From the NCBI GenBank assembly GCA_029990175.1, contig JARKIP010000194.1, positions 372,001 through 436,000 on the forward strand: a DNA stretch of 64,000 nucleotides, given 5' to 3'. The notes beneath the pieces were generated by a model that worked only from the letters and a program-made list of their open reading frames with translations, did no database searches and had not been told where the DNA came from. Both the position numbers and the translations under genes were made by a program. The DNA is from Petunia secreta. Lineage: Eukaryota > Streptophyta > Magnoliopsida > Solanales > Solanaceae. Positions 12,489-23,736 of the stretch are shown one piece after another (positions within the stretch are counted from its first letter, which is position 1; each line of letters opens with the position of its first letter).

Positions 12489-12683
12489 GTAAGTTTAAAA
12501 AACTGTGATCACTTCTTTTCATTGAGTTCTGCTTCATGTTGAATCTTCTGATAAGAATGGGTGTATCATCCTCATAATGGGAAACTGTCAAATTGAATGT
12601 GCATCTCAGAGCAAGAATAAAGCAGTCTATGTCTTAGCTGGTACCCATAATTTAACTCGTTTTCTGCACTACCTCAAATAGCT

Positions 12684-12956
12684 ATGGTGCAAGCTCCAGG
12701 TTCAATTGAATTTGGGGTGCCAAAGACATCTATGCATATTAATATGGCGTTGTGTTTACATCAAGAAGCTGCAATTGTATTACATTCTTGGGAGGTACTG
12801 AACTCACCAATTAACAATGCTCTCAAGTCAAGGATACATGATGTGGTCATAGTTTGCCCTTTCGTTGTAGAACCATCATCTCGTAAGGTTTTCACTGATG
12901 CTGATTCAATACGAAGTGACTGCATGGCATGGCTTGATATGCAAGAGGATTATTAG
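12684..12956 (+). other. Unassigned 90-codon open frame inside the Helitron
   Basis: An open frame starting with ATG and ending at 12956 encodes about 90 residues, including HQEAAIVLHSWEVLNSP and KSRIHDVVIVCPFVVEPSS. The composition looks like protein, but I recognise no family. It follows two captured fragments in the same orientation and may be a third captured piece. It could also be chance. Confidence 0.3.
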
Positions 12957-12974
12957 CAAAGACTAAGTATTAGC

Positions 12975-13470
12975 ACGACGTTAATCTACCCTATTATTTG
13001 TTAATCTACAATCTAGGATAACTAATCATTTAAGCCTATGACTAATTTGTCCTATGGAACTGCAGATAAAAGGTGTGGAGGAAGAAGTAATGCAGGTCAT
13101 AGAAGTGTTAGCCACAGCAGATATAGTACAGATTAAAATTCCAAAGATTATTTGCTCAAAAGAAGTTCTGGAATAGTGTACTTGTGAGCTATGCAAATTG
13201 GAAACCAGATCGTAAAATGCCCTGATAGTCCATCTAAATGGAAGCAGTTATCTTGAAGGTGTAAGGGCTGAAAGTCAGCGTGCAAATGGTTATAGGTGAA
13301 GTGGGAAAGAAGACATTCCAGCACAATTAGATACCATTAGAAATAGGAAAACTGGTAGGATTAGTTAACAATATGTATATCCATTGTTAAACCTTGTAGA
13401 TGGCGCTGTACAACTGAATGATTCGTCGGATGAAAATTCCTACAACATTCAAGGTTGTAATTAATAGTTT
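12975..13470. repeat. Helitron internal dispersed repeat, copy 3
   Basis: Copy of the same family, with the full landmark order: aatctaccctattatttgtt, acaatctaggataac, tatggaactgcagataaaag, gatatagtacagatt, the gtccatctaaatgg segment, gtcagcgtgcaaatggtt, gttaacaatatgtatatcca, and gtacaactgaatga, ending near gttgtaattaatag. It lies in the intergenic part of the Helitron between the captured fragments and the RPA gene. Confidence 0.65.
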
Positions 13471-13479
13471 ATGCAGGAA

Positions 13480-14025
13480 GGTCAAGATCTTAATCTATCC
13501 TAGTATTTGTTATTCTACAATATAGGATAACTGATATTGTCAGCCTATGACTAATATGTCCTATGGAACTGTAGGTAAAAGGTGTAAAGGAAAAACTAAT
13601 TCCGATTGAAAAGTAGACAACAGGAATGCAGGTCATAGAAATCTTAGCTACATCAGATATAGTACAGATAAAACTTCCAAAGATTACTTGCTCGAAGCAA
13701 GTTCTTGCACAGTGGACTTGTGAGCTATTCCAATTTAAAACATATCGTTACAGGCCGTAATAGTCCATCTCAATGGCAGAAGTCAAAGGCTAGCTGTAAA
13801 GGGCAGAAAGTATGCGCACAACTGTTTACAGTCGAAGTGGGAATAATGATTTCAGTGGAAGCTGTCAAACGGATGGGGTAAAGCGCTGAAAGTATGGGCG
13901 CAAATTGTTAAAGTTCAAGTAGGTAAACTGATTTCCAGCAACTGTATGCAGCATAAATAGACATTATTAGAAGTGCGAAAACACATTTGTCCGCAGAGTC
14001 ATCTGCAGAGTGCTTCATCTGCTGT
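13480..14025. repeat. Helitron internal dispersed repeat, copy 4
   Basis: Begins right after copy 3 with ttaatctatcctagtattt and keeps the landmark order to about 13930, including the perfect short palindrome cttgctcgaagcaag (about 13689-13703). Its second half is the unit amplified in the nested tandem array that follows. Confidence 0.65.
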
Positions 14026-14838
14026 CAATGGCAGAAGTCAAAGGCTAGCTGTAAAGAGCAGAAAGTATGCGCACAACTGTTTACAGTCGAAGTGGGAATA
14101 ATGATTTCAGTGGAAGCTGTCAAACGGATGGGGTAAAGCGCTGAAAGTATGGGCGCAAATTGTTAAAGTTCAAGTAGGTAAACTGATTTCCAGCAACTGT
14201 ATGCAGCATAAATAGACATTATTAGAAGTGCGAAAACACATTTGTCCGCAGAGTCATTGCAGAGTGCTTCATCTGCACTTGCTGTTAATTTGGAAAGCAC
14301 ACTAAGATTTATGTTTTAAGAAATCTTAGCTACATCAAATATAGTACAGATAAAACTTCCAAAGATTACTTGCTCGAAGCAAGTTCTTGCACAGTGGACT
14401 TGTGAGCTATTCCAATTTAAAACAGATCGTTACAGGCCGTAATAGTCCATCTCAATGGCAGAAGTCAAAGGCTAGCTGTAAAGGGCAGAAAGTATGCGCA
14501 CAGCTGTTTACAGTCGAAGTGGGAATAATGATTTCAGTGGAAGCTGTCAAACGGATGGGGTAAAGCGCTGAAAGTATGGGCGCAAATTGTTAAAGTTCAA
14601 GTAGGTAAACTGATTTCCAGCAACTGTATGCAGCATAAATAGACATTATTAGAAGTGCGAAAACACATTTGTCCGCAGAGTCATTGCAGAGTGCTTCATC
14701 TGCACTTGCTGTTAATTTGGAAAGCAGACTAAGATTTATGTTTTAAGAAATCTTAGCTACATCAGATATAGTACAGATAAAACTTGCAAAGATTACTTGC
14801 TCGAAGCAAGTTCTTGCACAGTGGACTTGTGAGCTATA
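13641..14838. repeat. Nested tandem duplications (255-bp and 427-bp periods)
   Basis: Near-identical segments recur. The block starting caatggcagaagtcaaagg occurs at 13771, 14026 and 14453. The block starting atcttagctacatca occurs at 13641, 14323 and 14750. This gives a 255-bp duplication nested with a 427-bp tandem unit, the last copy truncated at about 14838. Copies differ by only a few bases, so the amplification is recent compared with the rest of the repeat family. Confidence 0.85.
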
Positions 14839-15173
14839 GAATATTATGAAGACTCATTTGAGATGGCAGAGTCATATTACAGCAAACTGTTAGTTTAATC
14901 ATTGTCAGAATGGTAATCCGTAAAGAAGAGGTCCTTCATATCCACCAGAATGTTAAAATATGAGAAACGTTCGGACTTTAAGTTCTCGCTAATGGATGAT
15001 ATACATTTTCTAGTAAAAGATACTATTTTCCATAGATAGAAACATACTATTATAACACATTAAAGTAAAGTGCAAAGTACATTAAAGAGTATGTATCTCT
15101 TAAAAACAGGAAATTAGAAATTTGAAACCTAATTGAAAGATGGATGAAACATTCTGAATATTCAACTGCATTT

Positions 15174-18100
15174 TTATTTTTTTTCCTTCTTAATTACTCG
15201 TCTCACCCGGTTGCTTGAGAGTTGTACATTGTTATCATCAGCCACATCTATTATAGAGCATCTATTGTCCAGTCTACTTCTCTTAGCAGGTGTTTTTGTG
15301 GGAGATAACTCATCAGTATCAGCCATAGAGTCCTACAAATGAGAAGATATAATTTTTGAATCAGTATTTAGAATATATACAATTAAGTTACTGATTTTCT
15401 CAACTAAACGAATGATAATATTAACGATCACAATTTGTCCGAGTCACGTGACTGCAACAGACGGACAGTATTGATAATTGTGAACAATGTAATATATGAA
15501 GTTTTGATTCTCATAGGCATAGTATATCGCTGCACTTACAGTGAAATCCTTATCTCCAACTGCTGCTCCATCATTGTTGATATCCGAATCCTATTAAATA
15601 AAGATATTTATAAATATTCATTTAGGTTAAAAGTATTCTGAAATTATACATTACCATCAATGAGTCTGCTTTGCAAGTGCAGGAAGCAAGTGCATTAATC
15701 AACTGTAGTATTTGTTATTCTAAAATCTAGGATAAATAATCATTTAAGCCTATGTTCTATATAACTGCAAGTCAAAGGTTGTTAGGTAAAACTATTTCTG
15801 ACTGGGAAGTAGACAACAGGAATGCAGGTCATAGAATTCTTAGCTACAACAGATTTAGTATAGATTAAACTTCAAAAGATTACTCGCTCGAAGCAAGTTC
15901 TGGTCTAGTGGACTTGTGAGATATGCCATTTGAAAACCAGATTCTAACATGTCTTGATAGTCCTTCTCAATGGGAGGAGTCACAAGGGTATGTGTAAAGG
16001 GCTGAAAAAATGCGCGCAAATGGTTATAGTTGAAGTGGGAGGAGTCACAAGGGTATGTGTAAAGGGCTGAAAAAATCCGCAGACTCATTGCAGAGTAATT
16101 CATCTGCACTTGCTGTTAATTTGGAAAGCAGACTAACTTTATGGAAAGTAGTATGGACCAACTATTAAATGTACACAATCCTTCTAACACTAACAGATGA
16201 AATGCAAGTTGCAATCAAAATTTTTCCAGCATATTTTCATAACAGTTCAAATGCCAAAACTGATCGGATCAGATGTTATTTTTAAATGGTGTCATAAAGC
16301 ATTTGTATCACGTCGGATAAATGAAGTAATTTCCAGTCGCGTAGTATGTTATTTTTGCTTAAGAATAATTAAACTGTATAAATTAATAGTTGGAAGAATT
16401 CAAACTTACAGTTATTTTGTCTTCAGAGGATGGAAAATTGAATTCCTTTATCAGGTCTGGATCATCGCAAATCTTCATAACATTATAGACTTCTTTCTGT
16501 TTGGCGATGTTCTCGTTTTTAACCAAAACCTTGAACAGCAGTTTCCGTTCAAGAATGTAATCCAGCTCCAATGGGTAGGATAAATCAGCAGAAGCAGAAG
16601 AAGTCTGGGTTATATTAGTATGGGTTGTGTAATGAATATGACTTAAGGAGTAAAACTTAACATACCTCCATTAAACCTTCAGTTAATTCATGAGCCGACC
16701 TTCCTATTAGTTTTTTTGCTTCTCTATCCCACAACAATAGGCCAATAAATCCAGATTCATCGAAAACTCTAACAGGGATTCTAAACCTGAAATGAATGTA
16801 TGATTTAAAATGAAAAGTCGGATATCTAATATATATCAAATGTGTAATGAAAGCATAGTAATTCAAACCTATGATCAATGGGAGGATCAGTTTGGTCACA
16901 CTTAGGGCAATATAATTTAGACCCCAGTTTGTCAACTTTCTTAGTGCATTTCTTGCATCCCAAATACGACCAGCCCTTTTCAATATCTAATAGTATAATG
17001 GTTGCGTAAATCCAAAAGCTACCTTCCTAAAAATGGAAAAATTGTATAAGCACATAAGTTTCGAACCAAACAAAAAATTATTTGGGATGCTTAAGCAGCA
17101 AAATTAGTACACTTACTTGCTGGCAGTCAACTAATTCTGCAATGCTAATGACTTTTAAATTTCCAGAAGACAGTTCATCATCAGCCGCTGAATTATGTTG
17201 TGAAGACATTTGACTAATTTCAATACAGGAATGTCCTCGCATTTCAATCAATCTGTAATTTTCAAAATTTCAACTTTTTATATTGAATATATTACTGATA
17301 AACACAATTTCACATACCTCGATCTAAACATGTTCACTTGAGGAAGATCTGTGTTGATCCATAATTTCGATGCATTCCAAGTATTCTCCACAGAATATTT
17401 ATCTGCAAGTATTACAGATTGTTGTTATTTATAATCATGAACAGAAATCAAACATCAAAAATATATTTATGGTTGAGGTAATTCATGGCATACCCTGGAA
17501 TTTGTGAGCCTTTATTAATTGCATCACCACGATGAGTGGTTTCTCGCTACTTGCATCTAAATAAGGCAATATCTGATCGACAAAGTCTCCCCAAAAAGTA
17601 GCCTTAATTTTGGTGTTCCTAAGACCAAAAAGTCGCGAGTTAATATAGAATGAGTGAAAATATTAAAACAAATAATTTTGGTATTCCTTTGAGAAAAAAA
17701 GTCGCAACTTAATATTAGATGAGTAAAAATATAGAATGAGTAAAAATATTAAAAGAAATTTGGCAAACTTACTCATGATCCTGTAGCTCAATATCAATCA
17801 ACCGGCTTCCACCTTGCTTAACAGTCTTCACTTGACCATAACTTGTTACTTCCCCAATAACATCTGCGAGATTTTAAAGTGACAATAGGAACAATTAGTA
17901 ATGCAACAAATATTTGCTACTGTTAAGGCAAGAAATTATGTATACTTACCAAAAAGTTCGTTCATGTCGACATCTTCTCCAGTAATCAACTGATTGTAAG
18001 AGCGAAATTGGAAAATACTCAGGTCAAATTGCGGATCATTACATTCTTCAACAGTAGTCCTTTGAGTAAATCCCAACTTGAAACAATGTTGATTGGTCTT

Positions 18101-19670
18101 AAGCCTCACATTATTGTTAGCGACCAAGAAGTTCTTCATGACATACAGACCAAGCTCAGTTACTTTGGATTTAAACATCCGCATAACCTGCCTTCCTATT
18201 GAAGCTTGGATTCGATATCCCTTGAAAAAAAAATTATTTAGTTAGATTGTAGTGTAGACATGTTAAAAAACAATTAGTATAAAATTCATGGTCGATGTGA
18301 GGAGAATGGATTAGTTTATTAGAAGTAAGTAAAGAATCAATTGCAGCTACATCCACAGAGCCTTGAAGCACAAACTTTAGTCAATATCACAAGGAAAATA
18401 TATCCCAATAAAGGCATTTCTGTAAAAGGCTTGGCACAGCAAGGGAGACTGAAAAGGCAATCCAGAAACGAATCAATGTTCCTCTTCTTAATTCAAGCAC
18501 AGATGTCATGGAAAGGATGAACCGATGAAGTGGTTCTGTGGATTATTGGCACAGAACTTGTTGAGGCACAGAACTTGTTTATTGTGCAGAGAACCACTTG
18601 TTGAGGCAGAGATGTTTACTATACTACCAGAATACACTTGACCTTGACAGACCTTTATGCAAGCAGTTACATGAATCTAAGTTTGGGTAGAACATCTTAT
18701 ATCAAAATGCGTCGCACATACATAAAGGCAACAGTGTGTAGACTAAATTTAATATAAAATCAAATCGTTACATATTCATCGATTTATGCAGCCTGTAAGT
18801 GAAAAGCCCGAGAAATTTACAGAGAAAGCGATCCTAAGAAATGATTCCTACTGCGGCGATTACCTTAACAGGCTTGGCACAGCAAGGGAGACTGAAAAGG
18901 CAATCCAGAAACGAATCAATGTTCCTCTTCTTAATTCAAGCACAGATGTCATGGAAAGGATGAAGTGGTTCTGTGGATTATTGGCACAGAACTTGTTGAG
19001 GCACAGAACTTGTTTATTGTGCAGAGAACCACTTGTTGAGGCAGAGATGTTTACTATACTACCAGAATACACTTGACCTTGACAGACCTTTATGCAAGCA
19101 GTTACATGAATCTAAGTTTGGGTAGAACATCTTATATCAAAATGCGTCGCACATACATAAAGGCAACAGTGTGTAGACTAAATTTAATATAAAATCAAAT
19201 CCTTACATATTCATCGATTTATGCAGCCTGTAAGTGAAAAGCCCGAGAAATTTACAGAGAAAGCGATCCTAAGAAATGACTACTACTACGGCGATTACCT
19301 TAACAGTCCTCCATATATTGTAAACAACAGTTCGTAAACTCTTCGTAGCCAAGATTTGTATACATATGTTTGTTATTCTGAATTGTTTATAAAGTATCAA
19401 TACTTAGTTCCTGTTAATAGGCTAACCTACAACAACTGCCTGTTCATTATCTACTATGATTGTTGGTGTTGAAGAAAAACCAAAACTTCAATAAATCACT
19501 TAAAAATCGAGTATACATACCTTCGCATCCTGAAGAATCATTTCGATCGAAAAAGGATTGTCCGGGTTTGAGCGATCAGGAACGTGCCATAGTCTTGTAA
19601 CGCGGACCTTAAGAGTCCATTGCATTGATTTGTTGTTTATTTCATTGATGAAATTCAGACGGGAAGTCAT
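15174..19670 (-). CDS. Helitron-encoded RPA1-like single-strand DNA-binding protein (11 exons, about 513 aa)
   Basis: Relative of the large subunit of replication protein A, carried by many plant Helitrons and thought to help bind single-stranded intermediates. Inferred exons in reading order: 19521-19670, 17950-18220, 17773-17863, 17494-17618, 17318-17402, 17117-17252, 16869-17026, 16666-16786, 16410-16604, 15540-15590, 15174-15332. The total is 1542 nt, all in frame, with no stop. The first OB fold begins KVRVTRLWHVPDRSNP. The DUF223/OB region reads VIGEVTSYGQVK then IDIELQDHE and KIKATFWGDF. A zinc ribbon has GCKKC and CPKC pairs, followed by RFRIPVRVFDESGFIGLLLW. The tail is basic (TPAKRSRLDNR, VRRVIKKEKK). 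The first intron is 1.3 kb and holds a 443-bp duplication; the ninth (15591-16409) holds another internal repeat copy. The gene is transcribed in the same direction as Rep/helicase and sits near the Helitron 5-prime end. Confidence 0.88.
15690..16100. repeat. Helitron internal dispersed repeat, copy in an RPA intron
   Basis: Diverged copy within the intron between RPA exons 9 and 10. Landmarks seen: tattctaaaatctaggataa, aacaggaatgcaggtcatag, a gctcgaagcaagttctgg segment (about 15888), and the gtgtaaagggctgaaaaaat segment, which occurs twice (about 15989 and 16054) as a local 65-bp duplication. Confidence 0.6.
18428..19312. repeat. 443-bp tandem duplication in RPA intron 1
   Basis: Two head-to-tail copies, 18428-18870 and 18871-19312, both beginning ggcttggcacagcaaggg. 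They are nearly identical; the clearest difference is an 8-bp insertion (accgatga) in the first copy. The 96-codon frame at 18786-19076 crosses the junction and has no recognised domain. Confidence 0.9.
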
Positions 19671-20094
19671 ATTTCTTCAGCAGAGGCGTGAGAGTTTGAT
19701 GTAATTTCCTGATTTTCTGATAATGTTGGTTTTGCAGAACATCATGTTTGTTTATAGTGCAGTTGTTCAGAATCACGTTCAGCACCATTGAGATTTTTTA
19801 GGAAGAAACTGCTGCAGTTTGAAAAAGTGGATTACGGATGTATTTGGTGTGAATCAGAGAAAGAAGTTGAAAAGTCATAAACTGAAGTGGGTGAACGTGT
19901 TTTTTATTAAGCACAATACCAAAGTTATGGTCCTTTTTTTGGGGAATCAGATAAGTAAGTATTTCAAAGTTGGAAGTTGTGTTTCAGTTGGGTTAGATTC
20001 AGTTTTTTAACTAAATTAGTTTGTGATTGTCTTAAAGATAAATAGGTGTACCAATCATTTTTTGACAATTGGCTAAATAGGATTGGCTAGGACT

Positions 20095-20117
20095 CTCCTT
20101 TTAATATATATATAGAT
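20095..20117 (-). other. Helitron 5-prime terminus
   Basis: Read on the minus strand, base A at 20117 is followed by TC at 20116-20115 and an AT-rich run into TTAAAAGGAG, the common form of plant Helitron 5-prime ends. It lies about 450 bp upstream of the RPA start codon. Assignment rests on the motif and on its position relative to the two Helitron genes. Confidence 0.65.
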
Positions 20118-20279
20118 TATTGCATGTAAAATAACTGTTTGTTGCACAAAGCATTCTGCATTCACACAAAATCTGGAGAAGGATCTTACCCAAGAGGGTA
20201 ATATACGCAATCTAATCTAATGCAAATATTAGTACTCCGAGTTAGTATTATAGTATGTAAATTCCAAAAAAAAAAAATG
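20117..20279. other. Spacer between the Helitron and a Mutator-like element
   Basis: Short AT-rich sequence with a 13-A run at 20265-20277. No feature recognised. Confidence 0.4.
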
Positions 20280-21743
20280 TGAACCATTGGAGTCACTTTG
20301 CTTTGAATTGTACTAATAAAGTCACTCAACTTATGGTAATTCTCACCAAAAGTCATTGTAACCGAATTTTGCACAATCATCTTACCGAAAATCTGACATG
20401 GCATTTTTATTTTTAATTATATATACATGTGTCATACTTTATTTTCCATGTAGGATTTTATAATAAGTTGATTAACCCAACTCTTAATCCATAACCCATT
20501 TCTCTTCCACATATTTTCGGATCCATCTCCTTTTTCAAAATGGATGGTCTAGATTTAATGAAGTAAAACTAAATATTTGACCATGGTTAGAAAAATATAT
20601 CTTCCTATTTTAAATTCAAAGCATCTATCCTATCTTATAATTTAGCAGCAAATTTCATCCCTCCTCCTAAATTATTTTTCGGTCTCCAAAATTTTCGTTT
20701 ATTTATTGTTTTAATAAAACTTTGTTTTTGTTAATCCAATCTCAAACATATAACAGAAAATCAAAAACAGTGTTAAACTATTTGCAAGTGATAACATCGT
20801 AATGAATAGAATTAACAAGACAAGATTTAATGATGTCAATTTACTCAAATAACAATATACGAAGAAATTCTTTTCACACAATCACATCAGTTAAAACTAG
20901 TTGTGAAGATAGTGCCTAATATTCTGCTCATAGTTATTCACATTTTATCTTGGAAAGAAACTTTCCAACCGATTCATAATACTTATAGAAATCACATAGA
21001 TCTTCTGCACTTCTATATCTAAAATAAGATGAGTTTGTTTAACAATTAATGTAGTTTTTATTTAAAATGATTCTTAATTTTTTGAGTGCACATTGTCGAA
21101 CAATAATAAAAAATTACAAATTGAATTTGAAATAGAAAGATATTTTGTCCAAACCATAGTTAAATACCTTTATTTACCCTATTAAATCTAGAACATTGGT
21201 TTTAAGGAGGGCCAAGTGTCATTCATCCAAATAAGAAATTGAGAAATGGAGACACTAGATAAAATATATATTTAACTATCTATTATATTTAACGAATCTA
21301 CCTATTATCTATTATATAAAATATATATTTAACTAATAGATTTGAAAAAAATAATGATTCTAACCATAACTAATTAAAGCGTTAAGTACTTGAAAGAGTA
21401 GTAAAGCTAATATTTCGACTGTACCCGTAGAAATTTAGCAATGACACAATATTCTATTATTGTAATAATTTAAAAGAACACTTTCCAAATCCTTAGAAAA
21501 TAATTCAACTTATTATAAAATCCTATATGGAAAATAAAGTATGCCACATGTATATATAATTAAAAATGAAAATGCCATGTCAGATTTTCGGTGAGATGAT
21601 TGTGCAAAATCTGGTTACAATGACTTTTGGTGAGAATTACCTTAAGTTGAGTGACTTTATTAGTACAATTCAAAGTAAAGTGACTTTGGTCACACATTTC
21701 TCAAAGTTGAATGACCTTTTAAGTATTTTACTCTGAACCATTG
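20280..21743. mobile_element. Non-autonomous Mutator-like element with long terminal inverted repeats
   Basis: The body is 20290-21733, flanked by the direct repeat tgaaccattg at 20280-20289 and 21734-21743, a target duplication of the size expected for Mutator-like elements. The arms are inverted copies of about 190-230 bp. The left arm (20290-20480) carries gaattgtactaataaagtc and aattctcaccaaaagtca; the right arm carries the reverse complements at about 21510-21690. The left terminus appears to have lost about 45 bp present at the right terminus. The interior (about 20480-21500) has no transposase or other gene. An alternative is a generic foldback element, but the target duplication argues for a MULE. 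Confidence 0.72.
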
Positions 21744-21902
21744 TAAGACACTTTTATTATGAATTACCACAAAACTGTGAAATGGAAACCCAGAAATGAT
21801 GAATTTCCAGTTCTCCTAATATAAGGAGCTTCTTTGATTTCTCTTATTTTCATCACTGGACGACAACTTAAATCAGCTTCTTTGTTTATGTGATAAGATG
21901 CC

Positions 21903-21946
<44 letters not shown>

Positions 21947-23736
21947 CATTTGAGAATATTAAGTTGGACCTCCACCAATGCTTGAGGAGTTAGACAATAT
22001 TCAGGTTCGAATAAAAAAAGAAAGTTGTTGTAAAGTTGATAAGTTATGTAAAAGTATAATTACTCCTAATTCGTTTAGCAATGAATACAAACTTGACCTA
22101 AATAGAGCTTGAGTTATAAAGGATTTATATTGTTGACTACCCGACTTCAAGTAGCAAACAGATTTGAAACGAGGCAGTGTTAAATACTAGTAGAAGTAGT
22201 AGTAATTGATTGAATATTGAGACAAGACAATAATCGTGCTGAAACTTCAAAATTTGTCTAATGGATCAGGTCAAGCTGAGTCTTGGTGTAGGTGATTAAT
22301 CAATTTATCCAACTCAAATCACCTTTAATTTTCGTCTGTTCTGTTAAAGACATGCAACTGAATTGTCAATAATTGACTTATTACTCAATAAAGTAGAACT
22401 ATATATATGTTACATCCAAAACAATTGTTTTTGTTTTATAACAAAGACTCCCTATGTTTTGCTTTGGGTAAAAATTATTACATCCATTTTAATCTCTAAA
22501 CAAAATTATTAATACATCATCCCTCCTAGTCGTCCAAGTTTTGACGGTCTACACATTTTTATATGGGTGAAGAACTTGATACTCATACACTTCTCTTTCT
22601 GTCATGTGTTTTAACCATCAAATATGATACAACTACTACCAAATAGTTTATTTCTAAATAAAAACAAGTACTTAGGTTAGGTAAGTATGCTAAAATTTCC
22701 TTTGTGTTCTTGAAAACAAAAAAGAATGCAAGTGTCGAGCATTAATACTGCAGTAAACAATATGTCCCAAAACGAAGATAACGTAGCTGAAGCTACTTCA
22801 CCGATCTACCTTATACTCCTATATAATTGGACATAGCACTAGCAGTGCATAATGTCAATGTGATTATTATATGATGCTCTAGAAAGAGCACTTTTATATC
22901 TATTCATCAGAAAAAAATAAGTGTAATATCGATGGCTTGATCTTGGAATGACACCTATCACGAAAAACCCAACAAGAAAAGAAAAATTCATTGCACCACG
23001 CTAAATGATTGGTTCATTATCTATTATCAGAAAAAGATAGTAATAGTAAGCAATATTCCGTAGAAGTAATCGAACGAGACATTTATTTATTTTTTTCAAT
23101 GATCTCTTTAAAGCTTTAAATATTTCAAGGACACGTTGATACTTATTAGACGTCAATTAATTAAAGGTTGTACTATTACTATTATTGAAACTCAGAAATG
23201 GCAAAATTTTCTGTTCTTCATTTATGGCATAAAGAAATATAGCTACTCCTGTATAGGACAAGAAACCCCATTTGAAATTAGTTCTTTCTGCATTTCATTC
23301 TACTAATAACTGGCGATGAGTTGATTGAGTAGCATTAAAATGTCATTTTAAAAGTTTTATCATGTCATATGGTGCTTAAACATTCTCAAACTTACTTTCT
23401 CTGGTGTCTGATACTTATAAGTAGGCATATTGTATTATCTCAAAGGTATTCATATACTATAAACTAGGCGGAGTCTCATATTAGCCACATCCATCAGCAA
23501 ATTAAAATCGTTTAATCTCAACTAGTTGGTGTTCACCTGTATGAACGCTTTACATCTATTATGATTCTTTTTCCTTCATGGTGTACTAAATCAAAGAGGT
23601 AAATGGAAACTGAATCCATTTACACGTTTAACTTTAACATAAAACGTCCACTATCAGAAATTTCAGTCCAAAGCTGGAGAAAAATGAAACTAAGTGCTTA
23701 TTTTTCTCCAAAAGTGCTTATTTTGAAAAATCAAGG
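21744..23736. other. Intergenic DNA with a 42-base T run
   Basis: AT-rich sequence with no recognised gene. A T run spans about 21905-21946 and gives a meaningless polylysine frame on the other strand. Nothing else stands out. Confidence 0.5.

Larger units (their letters stand above)
1..20116 (-). mobile_element. Helitron, apparently autonomous, 3-prime end outside the window
   Basis: A rolling-circle transposon on the minus strand. It is identified by a Rep/helicase gene with HUH and two-tyrosine motifs fused to a PIF1-type helicase, and by an upstream gene for an RPA1-like single-strand DNA-binding protein; this pairing is characteristic of plant Helitrons. The 5-prime end is placed at 20116, where the minus strand reads A followed by TCTATATATATATTAAAAGG, the usual plant Helitron start inside an A^T target. 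No CTRR terminus was found on the low-coordinate side, so the true length exceeds 20.1 kb. The element contains captured host gene fragments near 11700-12490, a dispersed internal repeat family and tandem duplications. Both main genes read through without a stop in the joined exons, so it may still be active or only recently silenced. The 5-prime boundary is inferred from one terminus only. Confidence 0.8.

Noticed and set aside
18786..19076. 96-codon frame inside RPA intron 1
   Set aside because: It crosses the junction of a tandem duplication, has no recognised domain, and the RPA exons splice over it.
21764..21949. Polylysine-containing frame on the minus strand
   Set aside because: Generated by the T run; no biological frame.
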